A program made the position numbers and the translations under genes. From NCBI GenBank assembly GCA_037176885.1, contig JAWWNJ010000016.1:1860001-1924000 (forward strand): a stretch of 64,000 bases of DNA, in the 5' to 3' direction. The first letter of the stretch is position 1; each line of letters starts with the position of its first letter. Under the pieces are notes generated by a model that did no database searches, had not been told where the DNA came from, and was given only the letters and a program-made list of their open reading frames with translations. Positions 1-11,570 of the stretch are shown in pieces. Source of the DNA: Favolaschia claudopus (Eukaryota; Basidiomycota; Agaricomycetes; Agaricales; Mycenaceae).

Positions 1-3000
1 TTGCATACACAGTTCAAATGTGCGTCTCATGCACGCCAGGAATAAATACAAACTGAATGAAAGGTCAATCAGGGCTCGAGGTATTCGAAGGAATGAATCC
101 ACTTACCTATACAATTTGAAGATCGGTTCGGCATTGTATGTAGTAGTCATAATGTGCATCGAAGATATCAATGGGATAAACGAAATAAACACTAATGAGA
201 AGGTTAGTAGAAGATTTGAAGGGCGATCGAACAACTCACCAGTATATTCCAAGTCGAAGTGGTACTAGACAAGAACAATTGAAGTCCGTTCAATACTGAC
301 CCAGTAACGACGCACCAGAGAGATGTAGTACCTATAATTGAGAGAGAATAAAGAGTCAGTTCATATCTGAAAACCAAATCGAAGGTGAAAGTCACAAACG
401 AGAAGCCATCGACATGAAAGTTAATGAAGAAGGACAAGCCGAGCGAAAGCCGAATAAGTCCGAAGGCCGAGTCGGAGGGCGAAAGTGTCGAATTGAAGGA
501 AAGACGAGTCGAGTAGAGTCTGTTGAAGGTAGCATTAGAACAGTTGAATACAAAAAGCAGAAGCCAGACCAAAGTCACAAGGCAAATGTGACTGAAAGCC
601 ATTGATCATGAATGCACTGCGTGGAAATGAAGGAGCGAGTCAATGAACAGAATGGAGCGCTGAGGAGGCGAGGTAAGAGAAGGAGAGTGAAGGAGTTAAC
701 CCTAGAGTAGGGTCAGTCGAAGATAGTGAAAAGCAAAGACGCACCGCGGTATATATAGGCCTCACCGGCAATTGCCGAACACCCGCAAACCCAACAACTT
801 TGCTCGCAAATCGTCCCATTCACGGCGCCGAGGCACGCGTCCACGTCGTACGATGTCTCAGAATACGTGGCAAGGATTCCGCAGCACCTGCCAAGCGAAA
901 GACGGCGAGGTGGGTGGGTAACGGGACGGGGATTGAATTCAGTGAAATATTCGTAAGTGCGTTGGAACCGCATAGAAGCAGTGGCGCACCTTCTCGATTG
1001 TTTCACAAAATGATGCGATCAGACGGAGGGTCGTAACGCCGAGAAGGATGGGGGAAAGGGTCGAGGAAAGCAGAGAGTTGAGATAGGGGTGAATGGGTGA
1101 TTTGGACGTGGAGGCAAGGCTGCGCGCACAAGAGCGGTAGAAACTGGTAGATTTTACTCAAAACTGAGGAACTTAAGTTCCAAATAGGAAGATCTAGCTT
1201 CACACGGCCATACAAGCGAGGCAAGTTGACACACACCTGAAATTCTTCCCGGTCCCAGCAACGCTCCAATTCCTCCGATCGCTCCAGAAACCTTCTCCGA
1301 CGTCGCGGGTATCCATTTGCAACCGGTAGTGGTAACTTTGAGTGGTACTGCGCCGGTAGGAGGTGTCCAGACACCGGTTTTCGAAAATTCGAGGGCAGCG
1401 CACAGTGCTCGTTGACGGGCGTTCCTGAGCGGGAAAGCTGTTGGACTGGAAGGTTTGAATGTAGATATACAGGGGACTACACACTTGAGTCGCGAAGGCG
1501 TCGTAGCCCAGTGTCCGCAGCCGTCGATGGTGGTGGTAAAAGCCAATGTTTGGAATTTCCTGTTTCGGCGACAATATCGTTGATCCGCTCGGCGATCAAT
1601 TCGTCACGTCTCCCTCTCCCTCATCTCATTTTTTTGAAGGCTCTTTGCCCACGATCCAGCCCCCAGCGCCAAGTCTCAACATATCGGCATGGCGCGCTCA
1701 CGCGCGCGCGACGCGTCTGGGACGGTGAAATCGACGGGAAACCGCGGCATCTAATTCCATGGGTCTATTTCGACGATTTTCTCTGATTTCGAGCTGGCTC
1801 GGACATTGCGCGGGTGTTCTCTCGGCCACAATTTCTTTCGGCTGTCTGATTTACGAAAACTCGATGCTTCTGAATGATAACGAACTCTGTGCTTCGAGTC
1901 CTGGACTTATGGCAATTTTGTGCTATGCTTTCCTGCTTAGACCAAGACGTCCGAGTCACAAAAACAGGGCAAATCTAATTGTTCTAGGCGCTGGAGATTC
2001 GTTTACTTGTTCTCTGAGTCGTATAATCTGACAACGCTAATCATTTGGGTTATGTACCACTCATCAAGACGCAATTACGGCGAGGTACGGGTGCAAATAA
2101 TTCAGTCAGGGTCGTCTACAACCGGAGAGCTGGACTCTCGGCTTGCCGTCTTCACCGTCTTCACCCGGCTGACTCTGGCTGGTACTTAGCTTTCTGCCCT
2201 CCAAGTTCTGTGTCAGGATCGATGAACTGAATTTTCTCAGTGTCGGCGCGGAAAGTGGATGAAATGTTTCCGTCTGCTCCTCGCGCGGATCAGCGACGCG
2301 CCCTCTTTGAAATCTTAACGTCATTCACCTCCGCGCTACCAACAATTCGGTTCATTGTGTACTTCATTCCCTCTCATTCTAAACCACTTCTGGGGCTGAG
2401 GTGGGTGTGGGTGTTCAAATGCGAGCTAAAACTATGTCCCTGGCCGAGGATGCTGAAAAAATCGACCGATTCGAGCGCGGCGCCCGACACATATAACTCC
2501 GTGAGTTGATTTATCCAAAACAAATTTCGGTGATTTCGTTGCGACGGAGAACTTCAGCCGACACCGTTCTGGCAGGTTTGGACCTAACACGACAAACCAA
2601 CCCTTCTTTCGTCCCACCACCACCTTCCCCCCATTTCGACTCAGAAAATCCCCTTCGTGGCTTTTCTCGCCCTTCCTTCGACCTCTCCTTCTCATCCTAC
2701 CTCATCAGCCCCCCCCCCTACGATGCGTTTACTACATGTATCGTCGTCCCGCGAGCAAGGCTTCGAGTAAGTTCGCACCTGCTTCATTTTTTCGCTCATT
2801 TCAACGGCTTTTCCTTCAAGATTTGGCCGCCGGCAGGCTAACCCGCCCCCGACGCGTACAGCAGCGGATTCCGCCCACCGCCCGTCAAGTTTTCGGTGCT
2901 GCCGTCGCCGCGGACGCGCCGCGCAGCGGCGCTATTGCGTTGACACGACGTATCGCCGTCACCGCAAGCGACGCTTTTGTATGTGGTTCTTCATTTGCTT

Positions 3001-4948
3001 TTTTCGCTCAATCTGACAGCGTCTTTTGAGGGACTTTTGGCCGCCGCAGGCAAATACTCGCCCCAACGCACAAGCAGCAGGTCCCGACGCTTGCGTTGTT
3101 GCCGCCGTCACTGTAGCGCCGCGCAGCGGCGCCATCACTTTGACACGACATATCGACTTCCCGTGAGCGGGACTTCGGGTGAAGGCAATCTCTTCCCTCC
3201 ATTTTGCCCTGTTTCGACGCGTTTTCCTTGGAGGTTTTGGCTGCCGGCAGGCGAAAACCTCCCCCAAATCATCCCAAAGCGGCGAGTTTGAAGACCTTTC
3301 TCGTCGTCTCCACCACTGCGCCACGAAGCGGCGCTCTAGCTGCGGGTAGTACGGTGAGCTTCATTTCTTTGTCTTACGATCTCTCGTCCTCTCACTCCTC
3401 TTCCCAGCGTTTCGTAATATTTTCTTGATGTCGGTTAGCTTAGGTGAGGTAAGCTTTCCCTTCCTTTGTTTCAAGTCTTTCATCTATTACCCAAGCCGTC
3501 CCCACGTCCAGGACGTCGATGACTATATGTATCGACGTCCCGCGAGCGGGTTGCATAAGGGCTATTCCTTGTCACTCTATTATTTATCTTACCTTCAAGT
3601 ACAGCCTTATCGCCTCCACCCCCTCCATTTTGAAACTCGACATTTCGCCGTCCGCCGAGCAACGTTTCCACCCGGAATAGTACGTTGGCTCGCTGTTTGA
3701 TCGTGTTTTCATGCTGATTTCCCGTTGTCAGATTCAAAATTTCTCCGCTGCGCGGCCAAGCTCACCATCGACCCCCAAGCCCTCAGATCAAAATTCGATT
3801 TTTGAGTGTCCGCCGAGCGACGCTTCCAGCTGGTAATCAGGTGTGTAATCCTGCTCATTTCATTGATTTCCTAACTAACTCTTGACCTTCAGATAATTTT
3901 TCTTCCCGCTGCGCGGGGCACTCCAACGTCATCGACGCTGACGCAGCCGATTTGAAAATTTGAGATCACTTGTGTTCAGGTGTGTTTTGAACCCTTTTTC
4001 ATGCGATTTTAGTCTGAGTTCAAGGGCTAGATTTTTTTCTTTCCGCTGCGCGGTGCATACCATTTCAATCTCAACACCCTAAACGGCGTCAAACTCGTCA
4101 AGTCCGCAAGTTGCGGTATTTTTTCTCCGCTGCGCGGCCGAATTGGTGAGTGCGCTACTCCCTATCTCTGCAATTCAAGATTTGAATTGTGCATACAAGT
4201 GGATTCTTTCTTCTGGGCGGCAGCCGTCAAGTCCCTCGGCTTCTTTCAATCTTTCTTCTCATTTCCAAGTCTCTCGATATTCTTCCTATGCTGTCAATTC
4301 GGTGAGCTTCTCTAATTCTAGTATCTTCTTGCTGACTGTGACGATTTCAAGACCTCGACTATTCATAGCGGACTTGAAATTTCTCCTCAAAGGTGCGTAC
4401 GGACTTCAAATTATCACGACGTACGAAATTCAGGGTCCATTACCCCGGTAGCCAGTAACTAGATCTGTAGCCCTGGATCTCCGCCGTAGATTAGCGTCGG
4501 TAGAATGTCCCCAAACGGAGCGGGAAACGGCCTTCGTAAGGGTCCAAAAATCAAAAAATTTCTCCGTAGTCAGTAAATACCAACCAAATAAAAGTATTCC
4601 CTTTGAGGACGAGCGCCGAAAACCTATAAGTCTGAGGTGGGTGAGTCGCTTGCGACCTTGGTCGCGCGGCGAGCTTAGTCGTGTGGTGAGCGTGGCGGCG
4701 GCTGGAAATTTCCTTTTTGGGAAGCAAAGAGTTCCGATATGTTCTTTAATGGCTTCGATGGATTGCATAATATTAGTTTCTCGGTCAGTGTGTCTGGTAT
4801 CCACCGTTGTTGCTGTTCGGATGTGTTTTTGTATGATCACTTTAATGAGTATGCCGTTGTATCGTTGCTGATTAAGTAACCTTCTGGATCTCGAGAAATT
4901 TGCACAGATCTGAGCATCGACGGAAGCAGACTCACCTCATGTATCGCC
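1..4948. repeat. First copy of a large direct (tandem) duplication
   Basis: This block matches 10961-15915 almost base for base, with an offset of 10960 at the left end and 10967 at the right. The match starts at base 1, so the repeat probably extends left of the window and the real unit is at least 10.96 kb. Most differences are one-base insertions or deletions in short homopolymers (for example near 548, 618, 833, 942, 1168), with very few substitutions. No long open frame is present. The block contains exon-like modules described separately. It ends at ...TATCGCC, after which the two copies differ. Confidence 0.95.
2480..4440 (+). other. Plus-strand repeated exon-intron modules, copy 1
   Basis: Well-formed introns punctuate this stretch, for example about 3831-3892 (GTGTGT, CTAAC branch, TTCAG), about 3979-4025 and 4301-4351 (GTGAGC, GCTGAC, TTCAAG). 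Exon-like pieces are repeated. One set recurs at about 200 bp near 2917, 3117 and 3314 and encodes APRSGA(I/L), with ATxLTR-like continuation in the first two. A second set begins with TTTCTCCGCTGCGCGG or close variants near 3737, 3898, 4038 and 4122. No single open frame runs through, and some copies contain stops. Product unrecognised. Confidence 0.4.
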
Positions 4949-5128
4949 AACATTGTACTTGCTGTAGTGTTTAGCACTTCCATTGCCCAGCGGACGACGG
5001 AGAGGATCCTCAGGGTCGTGTAAACTTCCTTCCTTCCGAGCCGTAGCGCCAGCCAAGTGGATATTTCACGGCACGTTTTTCGAAAACATTCAATTGCCAT
5101 CGTCTCTACGCGAACGGGCAACTCCCGT
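4949..5128. repeat. Short dispersed repeat shared with 17449-17625
   Basis: About 180 bp matches 17449-17625 at roughly 90 percent identity, beginning at AACATTGTACTTGCT in both. It directly follows the point where the two large tandem copies stop matching. Confidence 0.85.
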
Positions 5129-5612
5129 TTTGGCTCAAGTTCTCTTCTCGCCGCCCGCTCAATCCTCCTCGCCCATCTTGGCCGGATTTTATTGACGAAG
5201 GACGGTGGTGAGCGATGGCGGCGGCGCTCGTCGTCCAGGCTTTTCGGTGCGTGACTGTCTTTTTCCTTTTCTCACTCAGCTGACCTCACTCGACGCGGAC
5301 GCGCGTGTCCGGTCACCAAGATGACTCCGCCCACACTCACCACCCGAATTCAGGTGCGTCACGCTATTACTTCTCCCTTCGCTCTTCCTCATCCCTGCTC
5401 TCCCCAGCGGCGCCGTCCCGTTCACCCCCTCGTCCCGCGTTCCGCTCACCCGCCGCCCGCCAACGCCGCTGCTCCGCTGATATCGACGTCAACGCCGTCT
5501 GTCGATCCCGTTTAGGCGACCTCCTCTTCCGCTCCCACGCCTCAACACCAACTGGGCGCGGTGCCCCCGCTTTTCACTCAGCGATCAACCTCAGTCCCCG
5601 CCGCGCCGCCGC
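5129..5612. other. No recognisable gene; C-rich sequence
   Basis: This stretch is C-rich with exon-like pieces and no convincing gene. A GTGAGC donor-like site occurs near 5208. I cannot assign a product. Confidence 0.3.
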
Positions 5613-7118
5613 CCCCTTAAAACCCCGCTCACGATTGCTTAAGATTTCGACATAAAAATGTGCGCGCTGCTTAAGCTGCTCAAGCCAGCTAAAGCCCCGC
5701 CATATGTAATATGCAATATACATTTTCTACTTACATATAGCAGCTTTGAGCGGCAAGCCAGCTTAAGCTACCAGTTGCTTAAGCCGACGTAAGCGAATAG
5801 CAAGAAAGTCACCACGAGTCAAATCATCAAGTCGCTTAAGCCAGAGGCAGCTTAAGCCGATCGCAACTTAAGCCGGCCTCAGCTTAAGCCGCACCAGCCG
5901 AAGAGAGAAAAAATCAAAGCGAGCCAAGTTTCCGGCTTCATGAGGTGCCGGTCCTGACTTGTCCGGTGAATCTGCGGGCTTATACGATGAGCCTGGCCAT
6001 GAGTGTGAGGTAATCTCCACAAGTCGGCAGTGAGATTATGAAGACCAACAAATTTGCCACTGAGCACTCACACCCTGAGTCCGCGTCGGACTCCAGCCCT
6101 ACGTCGGAGACGAGTGATACGAGGTGCATCAAGCCCTTTTCAACGGACAAGCATGAACTTGAGATGATGGACAGTAGGTTATCAATGTATGGTGAACCGG
6201 TCGAGGGGCATACAACAAGACGGTGTCGAGCTGTGTCGAGTGAGTGGGGAGAGAAAGAGAGAGCAGTGTGACGTGTCACGGTGGCGGACCTCTGGGTGAC
6301 ATCCGATCGTGATCGGACCTGATCGGACCTTAAAACGGAACAAAGCCACCAAGTAAACAAACAAATGAAAAGCTTGTGACGCGTGACTAATGCCTCTTGC
6401 CACACACCACTATGTTCGTATTGCGACCATTGCACTCAAGTTGAACGAGACGACACACCGCTGCACTGCCTGCCTCAACTATTGACCTCAGGCTGCTGTC
6501 TCTAACACCGACGATCCGACTCGACGGCCCGAGACTGAGTCGCCCGACGATCGCAGATTTGCAAGTGGGATAATCAAGGGATAATGGATAATTCGTTGAT
6601 AATTCGGGAAGTTTCCGTCGAGTCGGCGTACTCCATGCAGTGAGTTTCTTTAACAAGTGGATGTCTGATATCTCGCGATCTGCAAGCTCTTGTTATGACG
6701 AGTTGAGGTGCGTCGGCCGAGTCTTCTACCTTGGGTCCGCGTAAGTCAATATCTTTATCTTGCTGTGTTTGCTTAAGCTGATTCGGATATCATGATTGAG
6801 GCGGCTCAAGCGGCTCGAGTTTGTTCAGAGTCTCAAGCTTGCTTGAGCTGATTTACACGGCTTAAGCTGATTGCAGCGGCTTGAGCCAGTACCTGCGTCG
6901 GATCGATTGGGATGAACATTTTGAGTGCTTAAGCAGCTTAAGCGGCGTGTAGCTTGAGCGGGCTTAAGCTGATATATTGTCATAGTAGCACTCATAACTG
7001 ATGTATAGAATGCTGTATATATGTATCCTAGGCAAGCACAAGCTGTCTTAAGCAGCTCAAGCAATGTGCACATTTTTATGCAAAAAACTTAAGCATTCCT
7101 AAGCGGGTGACAGGCCCC
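5613..7118. mobile_element. Non-autonomous inverted-repeat element rich in GCTTAAGC
   Basis: The two ends are imperfect inverted repeats. Both read inward as CCCGCT, a short spacer, TGCTTAAG, a T-rich stretch, CATAAAAATGTGC, then TGCTTRAGCTGCTYAAG. The outer 200-350 bp on each side are packed with GCTTAAGC/GCTTGAGC, clustered at 5632-5895 and 6765-7105. Multiple subterminal copies of one short motif are typical of transposase-binding regions in hAT-, Mutator- and CACTA-like elements. The 6.0-6.7 kb interior has no recognisable protein. I could not find a clean target-site duplication, so borders are approximate. Confidence 0.6.
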
Positions 7119-8600
7119 CTCGACTCTACTACATACGTAATCGACGACCCCGCCTCTCAGCCGCCTCTATCCCTCTAGTTGACCTTTCACCACGCTCCGT
7201 AAATCCGCCCCGCCGCAACGACGCTGCCGACCCCCGCTTCGGCTCGTACACCGTCGGCAATCTGGGTTCCTACCACAAGGTAAGTTCCCAACCCAATCCG
7301 ATTTCATCCAAGCACTCACCTTGTCAATCCAGATAGCCCGCGCGCTCTAGCCCCAAACTCCAATCCTCACACCCTCTCCCGCCGCCCCCGCCGCCGCGCG
7401 ACGCATGCAGCGAGAAGGCAACAGAGTACATAGGGAAAAGGTGCGCTCTGCCCTGACATGGCTCCCCTTCCCGCGCTTTACTGACCACACTCCACCTTCT
7501 CTAGCCCACCGCCATTTTCCCTCTCTGCATAGCCCGTACGCGCCGCCTCCCCTCCCCACTCTCAAATCCCGAGTCTGACCCACGGGCCCCTACCGATGCC
7601 GCTGCCCGCCGCCGCTATCTCCGTCTCCACCACCATCAACTCCAACGTCGTCTCCGCCGCCACTTCCGACACACCGCCGCTCGATTGCGACACCACCTCA
7701 CCGACGACATCGTTCGGCCGCCTCCCCACCCTCCCGACATTCTCAACTGAAAATCCACCATCCCCTCAATTCCTTCTCCCCGCGCCACACCGCCGCCGCC
7801 CTCGACACCGTCGTCGGCGCTCCCGCTAGAATTAAAACACCACGTCGCGAACTTGCTTACGCCGCCACACGCCTTCCCGCCCTCTCCACGCCTCTTTCCC
7901 CTTCCAACTCCCCCTACAACCCCGCTCCCATGCCCCAATCGCCACCCCCCGCTTCCCTCGACATCCTCCAGACCATCAACGACGCCGACAGCGTCGTTTC
8001 CGCCCTCCGTTCGGCGGCCGACTCGAAAACACGCTAGAAATTGAAATCAAGTAAGTTGTTTTTCAATTTTGACGACGAATTGAACAAAACTTACTCACCT
8101 GCGTACCCACATCAACGCTGCAGGCCGCCGCCGCCCTCCTCGTCACCGTCAACGCCGACATCGTCGTCTAGCGCCGACTTGCCCAGAAACTCGCGCTGGA
8201 GTCAAAATAACGTGAGTTTCTTCGTTTTGGACGGCGAAAGAACCGGAATGACTCACCGACGTACCCGAATCAAGTCCGCGCGAGTCGTGTCGACTCGCGC
8301 TCGGTAAGGAGATCAAAGGGAATAGAGGAGGAGACTCGGGTCGGCAGGGAAACGGTTGATGCGCAGTTGCGCGTTTGCAACGGGAGGAGGGCGGAAGAGC
8401 GGGGGTGGGCGACGGGTTGGGGAAGTGGAAACGGGGCGAGAGGAGCCGAAGTCGGTAGTGTAGTGTAATCTATCTACAATGTGAGTATCTAGTCAACTTG
8501 AATGAATTGAAGCTCGTTTTTGAATAAAATGACATCTGAGGGTGAATCGTCAGTAATCTACAAAGCGCGTAAGAGTCGAATTAAGTTCAATCGAATCAAA
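7119..8600 (+). other. C-rich exon-like sequence, no assigned gene
   Basis: Clear intron-like segments occur at about 7279-7332 (GTAAGT to TCCAG) and at about 8050-8123 and 8211-8271, separated by C-rich exon-like sequence. A short peptide around 7225-7278 is open into the first intron. No long frame or known domain is visible. It may be another part of the module arrays that flank it. Confidence 0.3.
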
Positions 8601-8899
8601 TGAAAGGGAAGAAAGGAAAACTCACTTGGATTGCACCAAAGCTGCCAATCCCGAGGGCGCGAGTCAACTCGATGATTTGAAGAAGATGAATTATGAAGCG
8701 TTGAGTGTCAGCGTCCGAGGGAAATGAAGAGGAAGAAAGCTTACCTCGAGGAATTCATTTCAATTCAAACCCACCGCGAGTCGAAACGAATCGACTCGCT
8801 CGGATCAAACAAGCCTGCATTGAGGATTGAATTGAAGATCTGGGAAGGAAAGTGTAGGTGAGTTGATGTTGAACACAGTAATACGGTGAATGAAATGAA

Positions 8900-11570
8900 C
8901 TGAATTGAAGAAAGGCATACCTGTCGAGAATCAAGATAAAGATGACGTATGGAGTTCAAGTCAACCTTGAATCCAATTACCTTTGTGACTCGCAACCAAC
9001 GAACGAACGAACGAAAGAAGGGAAATAAAAGAAACGGAACGAAACTCACCTCAGTCCAGTCCAGTATCCTTCTACTACCTATTCTAGCCTATGATACTTC
9101 GAGTTCGACTTCGACTTGTTAGAAGGTTCATCGACCGTGACTCCCGAGAATCGTTGGCGTTGAATCGCTAAGGCTTCAACCGAACTGTAGATGGGAAGAA
9201 AGAAAGAAGGAAAGGAAGAAAGGTTAAGGCAGTTGAGGGTCGGTTCAGGTTAGCTGAACTTCACTCACTTGAATCTGAATAGATAGAAGACATGCACGTG
9301 TGGGTATATACCTTCGATTGTATACGCGCGCGCGCGATTCAAACCAGCATAGTTTATTCCTTCGAAATTCAAGTCAGACGGTCAATATTTAGAGTAAGGA
9401 ATCGAGATCAAACGTACCTGAAGCAAAAGAGGCATAGTTTCGGTGTTGAAGGTGAAGTTCATGGATGGTTGAATGCGAAGCGGCAAGGTTTCGGCGTCTA
9501 GGGTGTACAAATGTCAAGTCAGTATTGTTTGGAGTGGTATATTGAAGGAAGATATTAATGCTTACCGGCATAGTTATACCTTCACGTGAAAACTTGAAGG
9601 TACGGTGCCGCGCGAATCAAACCGGTACAGGTTCGGCCTTCAAAACTCAAGTCAATTATCAGAGTAAGAAGTTGAAATTCAACGTACCTGATCGTAAGAA
9701 GCCATAGTTTCGGCATGGAAGTTGAGTGACACAGATAGTTGAATGCGAGGGGGCAAGGTTTTGGCGTCTGGCCTTCAAGGAACGAATCAGACAGTCAATA
9801 ACTAGCGTAAGAAATCGAAGTTAAACGTACCTGAGACAAAACCGGCATAGGTTCGGCGTTGAAGTCGAAATACACGGAATGCCGGAGGCGGAGAGGCATA
9901 ATTTGGCCTTCAGAGATGAGAAGAGTCAAATGAGCATGGATTTGTATAGAGAAATACACAGAGCAAGACATACCTTAACTTATACCGGCATAAGTTCGGT
10001 ATCGGGTCAAACGAAGGCTTACGACGAAAAGGTGACTTAGTTGAAGTCAGATTAAGTTCAAAGATGAAAGGGCTACTAGCGATGCGCACCTTGGACCAAG
10101 TGCAATACAACCTCAACTTGAAACCCAACACCAAAAGTCTATAGTATATGAACGAGCGCAACCTTCAAACTTTGTTGGTTAGATTAAGATTTGAGTCACA
10201 GAGTAAAAGATCGTACCCACCGGACCAAAGTCAACTCAACCTCAACAAAGATAACCCGAAGTTCAATACACCAGTCGATCCTGAGCGATATGGTCAATAA
10301 ACGAAGAGAAAAACGCGAAAGAAATAAAGAATCGGCTCACCGGGGGTCCCCGAGACAACACAGCGTATAACAGCTAAGGTCAGCATCGAGTTTGAGTCAA
10401 TAAACAATACAACGACATGCTCTCGGTACGAGCCTCGAGAACGCAAGGCTAAAAGAATCAGATCGCCCAGATTGAGTTGAGGGGTGAGATAGATGGACAG
10501 CGCACCTTGGTTCGAGTCCAAATCAACTCCAATTTGAACGAGCTTCAAAAAACTGAAGAGCCGAAGACATTCAGTCAGTCTGTCTTGAAGTTGGGATAAA
10601 GGCTGAGACTGTACTCACCCGAACAAAATCAACTTGACCTCAACGAAATTAACCCAGCCCGACGTTCATGATTCAACTAATCTCGACTGATTCAGACGAA
10701 AGGAATAGAAACAAAGTTGATGAGATGAAACGGTCGACTCACCACAGAAACCGGGACGGCGCCGAAGTCAAGACGCATACAAGTTTTGAAGTGGGACTTG
10801 AGTGGTCGAAGGGAAATGCTGGAGACCAACTATTGAACGGTAAGTAATCAGCGATAAAATAACGGTATCAGAACTGACCTAGACAATCAGAATGTACACT
10901 CAGGAAGCTATTTAAACGGTCAGTAATTCAAAGTCGAGGTCGATGAGGAACCCACTTACCTTGCATACACAGTTCAAATGTGCGTCTCATGCACGCCAGG
11001 AATAAATACAAACTGAATGAAAGGTCAATCAGGGCTCGAGGTATTCGAAGGAATGAATCCACTTACCTATACAATTTGAAGATCGGTTCGGCATTGTATG
11101 TAGTAGTCATAATGTGCATCGAAGATATCAATGGGATAAACGAAATAAACACTAATGAGAAGGTTAGTAGAAGATTTGAAGGGCCGATCGACAACTCACC
11201 AGTATATTCCAAGTCGAAGTGGTACTAGACAAGAACAATTGAAGTCCGTTCAATACTGACCCAGTAACGACGCACCAGAGAGATGTAGTACCTATAATTG
11301 AGAGAGAATAAAGAGTCAGTTCATATCTGAAAACCAAATCGAAGGTGAAAGTCACAAACGAGAAGCCATCGACATGAAAGTTAATGAAGAAGGACAAGCC
11401 GAGCGAAAGCCGAATAAGTCCGAAGGCCGAGTCGGAGGGCGAAAGTGTCGAATTGAAGGAAAGACGAGTCGAGTAGAGTCTGTTGAAGGTAGCATTAGAA
11501 CAGTTGAATACAAAAGCAGAAGCCAGACCAAAGTCACAAGGCAAATGTGACTGAAAGCCATTGATCATGA
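8900..11570 (-). other. Array of small exon-like modules, unrecognised
   Basis: Read on the minus strand, this stretch shows splice-donor-like signals (GGTACG, GGTAAG, GGTGAG, GGTGCG) roughly every 120-150 bp. Each is followed by a branch-point-like CTGAC or TTGAC and an AG acceptor, outlining exons of about 60-90 nt. At least three neighbouring exons (about 9831-9907, 9688-9772, 9418-9497) are homologous and share one frame; all encode a module of about 26 residues with the core AExMP and end in a Gln codon before the donor. Another set ends in FVEVxLxLV-like peptides (near 10100, 10220, 10640). Some exons contain stops in the shared frame. The same material continues into 1-610. This is either a decaying repeat-protein gene with many tiny exons or a spliced non-coding transcript. 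Function unknown. Confidence 0.4.
9316..9920 (-). repeat. Degenerate direct repeats, spacing about 140 bp
   Basis: Three or four imperfect copies of one block lie here. Each contains (on the plus strand) CGTACCTGA, then GGCATAGNTTCGGCG, then a GAAGT-rich stretch, GTTGAATGCGA, and GGCAAGGTTTCGGCGT. Copies start near 9412, 9681 and 9825, with a partial one around 9564-9640. They correspond to the repeated exon-intron modules of the minus-strand array. Confidence 0.7.

Noticed and set aside
5613..7118. CRISPR array, because of regularly recurring short palindromes
   Set aside because: The spacing is irregular, the motif is 8 bp, the arrangement is inverted, and the context is eukaryotic.
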